Shown here: positions 1 to 6,216 of the stretch, in pieces | Numbering within the stretch: the first letter of the stretch is position 1 | How the letters are laid out: every line of letters starts with the position of its first letter | NCBI GenBank assembly: GCA_031284185.1 | Contig: JAITAJ010000150.1 | Coordinates: 1 to 10,260, forward strand | DNA from: Accumulibacter sp. | Lineage (GTDB): Bacteria > Pseudomonadota > Gammaproteobacteria > Burkholderiales > Rhodocyclaceae | Length of the DNA stretch: 10,260 bases | Direction of reading: 5' to 3' | Notes under the pieces: model-generated | The model's database searches: none | Told to the model about the DNA's origin: nothing | The model's input: only the letters and a program-made list of their open reading frames with translations | Made by a program: the position numbers and the translations under genes

Positions 1-351
<351 letters not shown>

Positions 352-355
352 GGAT

Positions 356-404
356 CAGAGGGCAGAGGGCAGAGGGCAGAAGACAGAAGACAGAAGACAG
401 ATAA
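356..404 (+). repeat. Seven tandem purine-rich heptamers (copy A of interspersed repeat)
   Basis: Seven consecutive 7-base units fill this stretch without gaps: three CAGAGGG, three CAGAAGA and one CAGATAA. The array starts four bases after the stop codon of the macB-like gene, with its purine-rich strand on the coding strand. The next bases (to about 420, GCGGCGC) still resemble the core of the related copies at 9503-9620 and 9931-10117. Beyond that the similarity is lost. There are no spacers, so it is not a CRISPR. Confidence 0.8.
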
Positions 405-458
405 ATAGGCGGCGCTCAAGTGAAACATCCGGCAGCGGCAGAATCGGCGTGTTGCGCA

Positions 459-581
459 ACCAGATCAAAAAAATTTTGCCGACAACGAAAACTCGTGGAC
501 GCCATTGTCGAAAAGGCAAAAGCAACGGTCTATCCGCTCGCAGTTCAGCGGAATTTGACGCGCTTGCTGTCAGACGTGTGA
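459..581 (+). pseudogene. Unrecognised coding-like remnant, 3' end of a lost gene
   Basis: One plus-strand frame ending with TGA at 579-581 reads like a genuine protein C-terminus. From about position 504 it gives LVDAIVEKAKATVYPL followed by AVQRNLTRLLSDV. Earlier residues in the same frame are cysteine- and arginine-rich and do not look like protein, so the upstream part appears lost or frameshifted. No start codon or ribosome binding site fits. The stop lies 11 bases before the terminator stem at 593-618, the usual spacing for a gene end. I do not recognise the family. It could be chance, but the composition is unlike the surrounding intergenic DNA. Confidence 0.3.
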
Positions 582-590
582 GTACACACA

Positions 591-618
591 AAAAAAAGCC
601 CCGTCGCCGGGGCTTTTT
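591..618. terminator. Bidirectional rho-independent terminator
   Basis: Positions 593-603 pair perfectly with 608-618 (AAAAAGCCCCG / CGGGGCTTTTT) around a TCGC loop. The A run before the stem and the T run after it allow termination in both directions. It lies 16 bases beyond the end of the TRAP permease gene (minus strand) and 11 bases beyond the plus-strand remnant ending at 581. Confidence 0.85.
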
Positions 619-633
619 CATGGGGCGAATGCG

Positions 634-2649
634 CTACGCTGCCGCCGTCCGTTTCTTCCTGGACAGGAAATACTGCACGCCGACGACCACGACGAGGCAC
701 GCCAGACCGAGCATGTCCGAATACACGCCGCCATCGATGAGACAAAAGGCGCCGCTCATGGCCACGATCCGCAGCAGCCAGGAAATCCTGGTGAACAGAT
801 AACCTTCGACGGCCACGCCGATCAGGAGCACGCCCAGACAGGCGCCGATGACGACGCGGATGCCTTCGGACAGGGTGGTGTCGATCAGCATGATCTCGGG
901 CGAATAGACGAACATGAACGGCACGATGAATCCGGCGAGCGCCAGTTTCACCGCGGCGTATCCCGTCTTCATGGGGTCGCCGCCGGAAACGCCCGCGGCG
1001 GCGAAAGCGGCCAGCGCCACGGGCGGAGTCAGATTGGCGAACATGGCATAATAGAAGGCGAACAGATGTGCCGCCATCTCCGGGATGCCCAATTTGAACA
1101 GAGCGGGCGCCGCGATGGTCGCGGTGATGATGTAGGCCGGAATCGAGGGCACGCCCATACCCAGGATCATGCAGGTGATCATGCTGAAGAACAGCGTGAA
1201 CAGCAGACTCTGATGGCCCAGCGAGATGATGGTGCCGGCCATGGTCAGGCCAAACCCGGTCTTGGAGGTCACGCCGATGATGATGCCCACGCAGGCGCAG
1301 GCCATGGCCACCGGAACGGTCTGCTTGGCGCCGTCGGCAAAGGCGTCGCAGATGTCCTTGAAACTCATCCGGGTGTTCTTTCTCAGGCAGGCGATGATGA
1401 CCGTGGCGATGATGGTGATGACGGCGGAAAAAACGACCGTGGTGCCGGAGAAAAGCAAGAGATAGAGCAGCAGGAAAATGGGGATGAGCAGATGGCCCTT
1501 GTCCTTGAGGACGACCTTGACCCGAGGAAGCCGTTCCCTGGGCAAACCGACGAGCCCCAGTTTCCCCGCGCGCAGATGTACCTGGATCAGGACGCCCAGA
1601 TAATAGAGCAGGGAAGGGATGGCCGCGTGGATGATGATGACGGAATAGGATACGCCGAGGATTTCCGCCATGATGAAGGCGGCGGCGCCCATGACCGGCG
1701 GCAGGGCCTGACCGCCCACCGATGAGCAGGCTTCCACCGCGCCGGCGAATTCCTTGGAATAGCCGGTCTTTTTCATCAGGGGGATGGTAAAGGCGCCGGT
1801 GGTCACCACGTTGGCTACGGCCGACCCGTTGATCGAGCCGAGCAGGGCCGACGAAACGACCGACACCTTGGCGGGGCCGCCCTTGGTGTGCCCGGCCAGC
1901 GCCATGGCCAGGTCGTTGAAGAAGGATCCCATGCCGGATTTGGACATCACGGTGCCGAAAAGGATGAACAGAAAGATGTAACTGGCCGCGACGCCCACCG
2001 AGGTGCCGTAGATGCCCTCGGTATTGGCGAAAAAGTGATTGGAAAGCTGCACCCAGGTGTAGCCCCGGTGCGCGAACATGCCGGGCATGTCTCGGCCGAA
2101 CAGGCCGTAGGCGATGAAAATCAGGCTCAGGGTGGGCAGTGCCCAGCCGGTCATGCGGCGGGAGCCTTCCAGCACGAGCACGGTCAGAATGGTCGCGACG
2201 ATCAGGTCGTTGGTGTTGGGCATGCCCGCCCGCTCCACCACGCCGAGGTAATCGACCCATACGTACAAGGGCACGGCAATGGAGAGGGCGATGAGAACCC
2301 AATCGCACCAGGAGACTCTTTTGTAGTTGCTCTTTTTCCCGAAGGGATACAGGGCGAAACCCAGCACGAGCATCATGGCCACGTGCAGCGAACGGTGCTC
2401 GAGCACCACCGGCGGCCCCATCAGCGAAGTGATGAAGTGGTACAAGGTCACGGCAATGCAGGCCAGATAAAGCACCTTGGATACGATGCCCGCCTCCAGC
2501 TTGCGAACGCTGGATTCCTTGTCGTAGCTTTCGATGAGTTTCCGCTGTTCCTCGGTCAGGACTCCCGCCATGGCCTTGGCAATGGCGGCATCTTCCGGTT
2601 CGGCAGCCGTTCCGGCGTTTTTCGGTTCATCCATGTTTTTTCCGCTCAT
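634..2649 (-). CDS. TRAP transporter fused permease (4TM-12TM, TAXI type)
   Basis: Inner-membrane permease of a tripartite ATP-independent periplasmic (TRAP) transporter in which the small DctQ-like and large DctM-like subunits are one chain (COG4666 type). Such systems import organic acids or amino acids with Na+. The 671-residue protein starts with a charged cytoplasmic stretch of about 55 residues. Four hydrophobic helices follow (about 58-175), then the DctM-like domain with many helices. Family motifs are intact: GSINGSAVANVVTTGAF at about 271-287 and GGQALPPVMGAAAF at about 312-325, both lining the transport site in DctM proteins. A second signature, PPVALAAFAAAG, lies near the C-terminus. 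I chose ATG at 2647-2649 because GAGG lies five bases upstream. A TTG 30 bases earlier has no such site. The ribosome binding site overlaps the stop of the DUF1850 gene, so the two are probably translationally coupled. A terminator follows at 591-618. Confidence 0.93.
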   Translation of the reverse strand: MSGKNMDEPKNAGTAAEPEDAAIAKAMAGVLTEEQRKLIESYDKESSVRKLEAGIVSKVLYLACIAVTLYHFITSLMGPPVVLEHRSLHVAMMLVLGFALYPFGKKSNYKRVSWCDWVLIALSIAVPLYVWVDYLGVVERAGMPNTNDLIVATILTVLVLEGSRRMTGWALPTLSLIFIAYGLFGRDMPGMFAHRGYTWVQLSNHFFANTEGIYGTSVGVAASYIFLFILFGTVMSKSGMGSFFNDLAMALAGHTKGGPAKVSVVSSALLGSINGSAVANVVTTGAFTIPLMKKTGYSKEFAGAVEACSSVGGQALPPVMGAAAFIMAEILGVSYSVIIIHAAIPSLLYYLGVLIQVHLRAGKLGLVGLPRERLPRVKVVLKDKGHLLIPIFLLLYLLLFSGTTVVFSAVITIIATVIIACLRKNTRMSFKDICDAFADGAKQTVPVAMACACVGIIIGVTSKTGFGLTMAGTIISLGHQSLLFTLFFSMITCMILGMGVPSIPAYIITATIAAPALFKLGIPEMAAHLFAFYYAMFANLTPPVALAAFAAAGVSGGDPMKTGYAAVKLALAGFIVPFMFVYSPEIMLIDTTLSEGIRVVIGACLGVLLIGVAVEGYLFTRISWLLRIVAMSGAFCLIDGGVYSDMLGLACLVVVVGVQYFLSRKKRTAAA

Positions 2650-2656
2650 GATTTCC

Positions 2657-3175
2657 TCATTTCTTCTCAATCTTCTCAATCACCAGACGCAGGCGGGCAT
2701 GTTGGGGAAGGTCGGCGCCACGGGCGACGAGCGCGCCATCGAGCGCGATGTCACGAGTGGCCGTATGCGAGTTCAGCCAGTGGAGTTCCTTGAATACCTG
2801 CCCGATTTCTTCCATATGGATCAATCCGTCTTTCACATAGCAGACTCGCCCCTTGTCTTCTGGAATTCCCGCGCCGAAAGCCGGAAAAGTGATGGCATCG
2901 AGAATCAGATCGTACCTTGAATCTACGTGGAAATACTCGTTCCACGGAATCTTTTCCAGGGAATGGATCCAGCCGAAAAAGAGACGGCTGCCCACTTTTG
3001 CCGGAACTTCCGCATAAACGGCACCGGTTTTCCAGTCGTAGATGCGGAGCACGGTCTCTTCCGAAGCATGAAGCGGCAAGGAGCCGGCAAGAAACAGAAC
3101 AGCCGCCAGCAAGACGATGACATGGGAAACGCCGAAGCGTTTCCCATGCCGATTGCCATCCGTTCTCAAAATCAC
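2657..3175 (-). CDS. DUF1850 family exported protein of the TRAP operon
   Basis: Small exported protein of unknown function, DUF1850 family, a family recurrently found beside TAXI-type TRAP transporters. A signal peptide is visible: basic GKRFG, hydrophobic core VIVLLAAVLFLAG, and likely cleavage after LPLHA. The mature domain has features I associate with DUF1850: W at WKTG, then RLFFGWIHSLEKIPWNEYFHV, where the HS-x2-KxPWxE pattern is typical, and a DLILDAITFPAFGAGIP segment. The C-terminus is EKIEKK. The start is uncertain. The frame is open up to TTG at 3268, and ATG 3244, GTG 3175 and TTG 3169 are all possible, none with a good ribosome binding site. I chose GTG 3175 because it puts the signal peptide near the N-terminus. 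The gene lies between the binding protein and the permease, suggesting an accessory periplasmic or membrane-anchored role (inference). Confidence 0.75.
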   Translation of the reverse strand: MILRTDGNRHGKRFGVSHVIVLLAAVLFLAGSLPLHASEETVLRIYDWKTGAVYAEVPAKVGSRLFFGWIHSLEKIPWNEYFHVDSRYDLILDAITFPAFGAGIPEDKGRVCYVKDGLIHMEEIGQVFKELHWLNSHTATRDIALDGALVARGADLPQHARLRLVIEKIEKK

Positions 3176-3297
3176 GGGACGCCGCGTATTCCGTCGTTCA
3201 TGAATCCAGGGTGACCCGAAAGACGAACCGCAAATGATGCGCATGGGCGCGCAAAGCAACGGCGTCAATCGCGGCCACCGGCGAATTCAGGACGGAA

Positions 3298-4290
3298 TCA
3301 CTTGAGCATCCCTTTGGCCTTGTAATACTTCACCGCGCCACCGTGGAGAGGAACGGACGTGCCGACGATGCCGCGCAGGGCGGTATCGGGCGTGATCTCC
3401 TTTTTCGCCGTGGCGTGGGAAGCGCCGATCGCCGCAAGCCCCGCGGGAGAATAGATGTTTTCCAGCAGATCGTAGACCACCTCATCCGGCAGTTTCACAT
3501 CGACGAGCATGATGTTCATGACCGCGGCAGTGGTGGTATCCTTTTCCGCGCCGTAGACCGCGGCGGGAATGGTCGCCTCTATGTAGAACGGATACTTCTC
3601 GATCAGCTTTTTCAAGCCTTCGCCCTCGACGGGCACGAAAGCGACCTTTTCGGTCACGCCCAGCTCGCGGATGGTCGCGTTGCCCAGGCCGGAAGTGACG
3701 AAAGCCGCGTCGATCAGACCGTTCTTCATCTGGTCGATGGCTTCGCCGTAGTTGAGATAATCGACCTTGACGTCCTTGTAGGTCATGCCGTGGGCCTCGA
3801 ACATCATGCGCGCGTTGAGTTCGACGCCGGAATTGGGCGCGCCGACGCCGATGCGTCTACCCTTGAGGTCAGCGAAACTCTTGATGCCCGTCTTGGCGGT
3901 GGTGACGATCTGGCAGACGTTGGGCCACAGTCCCATCAAGGCGCGGAGGTTGGTCGCCTTGGGCTTGCCCTCGTAGGCGCCGAAGCCTTCCACGGCCTGA
4001 ATCACGGCGTCCGACATGGCGATGGCCATTTCACCCTGTCCGGTGTTGAGCGCGTTGATGTTCTCGGCCGTGGCTCCGGTCGCCGTGGCCGAAGTCTTGT
4101 AGCCGAGCGTCCCGATGAAGCTCGAAAACGCGCCGCCGATCGGGAAGTAAATCCCGCTGGATGGTCCGGTAAGCACCGTGATGAAGTGCTTGTTGCGCTC
4201 AGCCTTGCCTATTTCCGCCACGGCCGCCACGGAAGGAAGCGCAAGGGCCAGTACCACGAGAAGCCCGGGAAGCAGTTTCGTTTTTCTCAT
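3298..4290 (-). CDS. TAXI family TRAP transporter solute-binding subunit
   Basis: Periplasmic substrate-binding protein of the TAXI class, 330 residues, which captures the solute and delivers it to the fused permease encoded downstream. Residues 1-25 form a signal peptide (MRKTK, a leucine/valine/alanine core, cleavage probably after SVAAVA). The TAXI N-terminal motif follows at 41-58 (TGPSSGIYFPIGGAFSSF), then ATATGATAENINALNTGQGEMAIAMSD, typical of the first lobe. The second lobe includes GRRIGVGAPNSGVELNARM and IDAAFVTSGLGNATI. Length is normal for the family. The start ATG is preceded by GAGGAG eight bases upstream. Characterised TAXI proteins bind glutamate or 2-oxoglutarate, but the ligand here cannot be read from the sequence. 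It is the first gene of the operon, which fits the need for more binding protein than permease. A candidate promoter and palindromic operator lie 70-100 bases upstream. Confidence 0.93.
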   Translation of the reverse strand: MRKTKLLPGLLVVLALALPSVAAVAEIGKAERNKHFITVLTGPSSGIYFPIGGAFSSFIGTLGYKTSATATGATAENINALNTGQGEMAIAMSDAVIQAVEGFGAYEGKPKATNLRALMGLWPNVCQIVTTAKTGIKSFADLKGRRIGVGAPNSGVELNARMMFEAHGMTYKDVKVDYLNYGEAIDQMKNGLIDAAFVTSGLGNATIRELGVTEKVAFVPVEGEGLKKLIEKYPFYIEATIPAAVYGAEKDTTTAAVMNIMLVDVKLPDEVVYDLLENIYSPAGLAAIGASHATAKKEITPDTALRGIVGTSVPLHGGAVKYYKAKGMLK

Positions 4291-4358
4291 TTCACACTCC
4301 TCATCGAAAGAATAGAATGAAACGCAGGAATTTCAGAAACACTGTGCTACCAGAATCG

Positions 4359-4375
4359 ACAGTCTAAATGACTGT
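4359..4375. promoter_or_regulatory. Palindromic operator candidate over the TRAP promoter -10
   Basis: A perfect inverted repeat with 6-base arms, ACAGTC and GACTGT on the minus strand, is separated by five A/T bases (ATTTA). It covers the candidate -10 box and part of the spacer, the position expected for a repressor site. Its size and symmetry fit dimeric regulators of the GntR, TetR or similar type, but no regulator gene is in the window, so the factor is unknown. Confidence 0.45.
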
Positions 4376-4389
4376 TACCCTCTGATCAA
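4361..4389 (-). promoter_or_regulatory. Candidate sigma70 promoter of the TRAP operon
   Basis: Reading the minus strand, TTGATC (4389-4384) and TAGACT (4366-4361) are separated by exactly 17 bases; each matches four of six consensus positions. Transcription would begin near 4354, about 64 bases before the start codon of the binding-protein gene at 4290. No terminator separates this site from the antiporter gene upstream, so read-through is also possible. Confidence 0.45.
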
Positions 4390-4410
4390 CAAAACACCTT
4401 TCGGTTCAAC

Positions 4411-4453
4411 TTGACGGAACCGCCACGGTATCCGCTTTTGATCCCTCCGTCAA
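4411..4453. repeat. Inverted repeat at the end of the antiporter gene
   Basis: TTGACGGA at 4411-4418 pairs perfectly with TCCGTCAA at 4446-4453, leaving a 27-base loop. The right arm contains the antiporter stop codon. There is no T run on either strand, so it is not a classical terminator. It may weakly attenuate read-through into the TRAP operon or protect the mRNA end. Confidence 0.35.
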
Positions 4454-5712
4454 AGGACGAAGAAAAACAGTATCACTACCACGGTGGGCGGAAGCGCGGC
4501 AAGAAGCAACAAGGGCGCCCGCACCGTTTCGTTGGGGAAGTAGCTCTTGAGAATGGAAAATCCAGCCGGGTTCGGCGCGTTGGCGATGACTGTCAGACCG
4601 CCGCCCGAAACCGCGCCGGCAACCAGCGCGTACTTGAATTCGTCGGACAGGCCCACGACGAGCGAACCCAGATAGGTCAAGGCCGCGTTGTCGGTCACCG
4701 CGGTCAGCGCCGTGGCCCCGAAATAGACGCTGCGGGCATCCATGCCCATCAGGAGATCCTGCAACCACCATTGCTGCTGCCCCCCGAGGACGACCAGTCC
4801 GGCGAGGAAGAAGGCCACCATCAGCCCCTCTCTCAGGATCAGCCGGTCCTGATGGCGCTTGTACGCCGTGGCGAAACCGAGAAAGAACAGGAAGAGTCCC
4901 ATGAATATCACGGGATGGTGGGCGAACACGATGATCCCGGTCAGGAAGGCCAGATGGACCGCCGTCATCGGCACCGGCATCTTGCCGTCCGCGCGATCGG
5001 CCGAAAGCTCGACGCGGACTTCGCGCAGCTCCTTGCGAAAGAGATAGGTCACCACCATGGCATTCACGCAGACTGCCAACGCGGCTCTCCAGCCGAAGTT
5101 CGAGGCCATGAAGGCGATGTCCCAGCCCCACTTGCCGGCCACCATCAGCACGGGCGGCGCGGCAAACGGCGTCAGCACCCCGCCGATCGAAACATTCACG
5201 AACAGCACGCCGATCGTCGCGTACTTGAGCCGGGTCGAGATTCCCCGCGAAAAGAACATGTCGCGCAGCATGAAGGCCGCCAGGGTCATGGCGGCCGGCT
5301 CGGTGATGAACGAGCCGAGCAGCGGAACGAGGAACAGGGTGACGACATAGAACGCCACACCCGTTTGCAGCGGAAGCCGCTTCGCCAGAAAGCGCACGGT
5401 GGCGCCGCAGAAAAGCAGGATGGGTTTGCTGGCCGCCACCACCATGATCACGAAGACGAACATCGGCTCGGTGAAATTACGGTGTTCCAGGTAATGGATG
5501 GCATCCGTCGTGCCGACCATGCCGCACATGATGATCACCAGGATCATCGCCCAGACGCCGAAGACCGCTTCGACCTCGCCGAGCAGATGGAACACGCCGC
5601 CGTGCGCGGGGCACCGGTGCGCCATTTTCTCGAAATACGCGGCTGAGAACGTATGCATGACGGCCAGAAGGAACAGGGCGGCCGAAACCCATTGGAACAT
5701 CATGTTGTCCAT
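4450..5712 (-). CDS. Putative Na+/H+ antiporter (DUF1504 / Na_H_antiport_3 family)
   Basis: Integral inner-membrane protein of 420 residues, resembling the putative Na+/H+ antiporter family Pfam PF07399. It has about ten to eleven hydrophobic helices and no signal peptide. Two halves carry related signatures. GSFITEPAAMTLAAFMLRD (133-151) is followed by GGVLTPFAAPPVLMVAGKWGWD (177-198). TAVTDNAALTYLGSLV (337-352) is followed by GGGLTVIANAPNPAGFSIL (370-388). This two-fold layout is typical of ion-transporter superfamily proteins, where paired discontinuous helices bind the ion; the acidic residues E138 and D341 sit in equivalent positions. The start ATG 5710-5712 has AGAGAGG about ten bases upstream and a promoter-like pair at 5739-5768. 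It lies directly upstream of the Na+-driven TRAP operon on the same strand, suggesting a shared sodium economy (inference). Family assignment is fairly firm, the transport direction and ion less so. Confidence 0.82.
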   Translation of the reverse strand: MDNMMFQWVSAALFLLAVMHTFSAAYFEKMAHRCPAHGGVFHLLGEVEAVFGVWAMILVIIMCGMVGTTDAIHYLEHRNFTEPMFVFVIMVVAASKPILLFCGATVRFLAKRLPLQTGVAFYVVTLFLVPLLGSFITEPAAMTLAAFMLRDMFFSRGISTRLKYATIGVLFVNVSIGGVLTPFAAPPVLMVAGKWGWDIAFMASNFGWRAALAVCVNAMVVTYLFRKELREVRVELSADRADGKMPVPMTAVHLAFLTGIIVFAHHPVIFMGLFLFFLGFATAYKRHQDRLILREGLMVAFFLAGLVVLGGQQQWWLQDLLMGMDARSVYFGATALTAVTDNAALTYLGSLVVGLSDEFKYALVAGAVSGGGLTVIANAPNPAGFSILKSYFPNETVRAPLLLLAALPPTVVVILFFFVL

Positions 5713-5738
5713 TATGAACGCGCCTCTCTCTAACAGAC

Positions 5739-5768
5739 TTTATACGTATGGCAAGGACGCCCGCGCAA
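5739..5768 (-). promoter_or_regulatory. Candidate sigma70 promoter of the antiporter gene
   Basis: On the minus strand TTGCGC (5768-5763, four of six consensus matches) and TATAAA (5744-5739, five of six) are separated by 18 bases. Transcription would start near 5732, giving a leader of about 20 bases that contains the AGAGAGG ribosome binding site. Such a short leader leaves no room for a riboswitch. Confidence 0.5.
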
Positions 5769-6160
5769 ATACTCCGCGCCACGCCCCGCGTGACTCTCCG
5801 ACCCTCCGCAACACGGAAGAGCTTACACCCTTTCCCGCGCGTGACGGCCTTGCCGGAGGAAAGAATTTCCAGCCGGAAACCCTCTCCGGCAAAACCCGAT
5901 CCGGGATGGCGCCGTCGCGCCGACCGGGCCGAATGAGCTTCCATCCGATCCGCCGCCCGTGAAACCGCGCCTCTTTCCTCGCGGAGCGGAAGCGTCGCCC
6001 CCGGCTTCCGGGAACGGCCCAAACCTTGAACGAGCCAACAGCCGACGGTATTTCATCGCCTTCCCCCTCCCCCTCATGAATTATTTGAGTCTTATCTTAC
6101 GCTAAAACGCGCCTGTGTCCAGAAGCAATGACGACTTGCCCGCCGCGATGGTTTTCGGGA
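5769..6160. other. Divergent intergenic region without a convincing gene
   Basis: About 390 bases between the antiporter and dacC promoters. It holds a two-tier stem-loop at 5850-5892 and otherwise nothing firmly assignable. A minus-strand frame of 77 codons (6056 down to 5823, beginning MKYRRLLARSRFG) has a good GGGGAAGG ribosome binding site before its ATG. However, its protein is rich in Gly, Arg and Ser, has low-complexity stretches and resembles no family I know. It could be a decayed gene or chance coding in GC-rich DNA. Around 6080-6110 the DNA becomes AT-rich. Confidence 0.4.
5850..5892. repeat. Two-tier stem-loop in the intergenic region
   Basis: TTGCCGGA (5850-5857) pairs with TCCGGCAA (5885-5892). 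Inside it TTTCC (5866-5870) pairs with GGAAA (5875-5879) around AGCC. There is no T run, so it is not a standard terminator. It could be a cruciform, a processed RNA structure or chance. Confidence 0.35.
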
Positions 6161-6180
6161 GCAGGTTGTTATAATCCTGC
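6161..6180 (+). promoter_or_regulatory. Candidate -10 box of the dacC-lip operon flanked by inverted repeat
   Basis: A perfect TATAAT lies at 6170-6175, 42 bases before the dacC start codon. No good -35 box lies at 16-18 bases; GATGGT at 6147-6152 has the right distance but a poor match. The box is bracketed by GCAGG (6161-6165) and CCTGC (6176-6180), a perfect inverted repeat that could be a regulator site. The promoter may therefore need an activator. Confidence 0.4.
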
Positions 6181-6216
6181 CCTAATCCTCTCAACCAGAA
6201 CGGAATCGTCTTTCCC

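Noticed and set aside
356..404. CRISPR array
   Set aside because: The units are 7 bases, contiguous and without spacers, and no cas genes are present.
545..2308. Long minus-strand reading frame of 587 codons
   Set aside because: It overlaps the TRAP permease in another frame, and its product is rich in His, Arg and Gly, typical of an out-of-frame shadow in GC-rich DNA. The permease frame has clear family motifs.
1066..2793. Plus-strand frames antisense to the TRAP permease and DUF1850 genes
   Set aside because: Products are rich in His, Gln, Asp and Gly with no recognisable domain. They are antisense shadows of well-supported genes.
3343..4320. Plus-strand frame of 325 codons antisense to the TAXI binding protein
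   Set aside because: The binding protein on the other strand has a signal peptide and family motifs; the antisense frame has none.
4411..5646. Plus-strand frame of 411 codons antisense to the antiporter
   Set aside because: The product is hydrophilic and His/Arg/Gln-rich, the expected antisense of a membrane protein gene.
5477..6022. Minus-strand frame of 181 codons crossing the antiporter start
   Set aside because: It overlaps the antiporter gene out of frame over much of its length and shows no known motif.
5713..6216. Sodium riboswitch upstream of the antiporter
   Set aside because: The best promoter leaves a leader of only about 20 bases, and I could not recognise any known riboswitch consensus in the upstream DNA.
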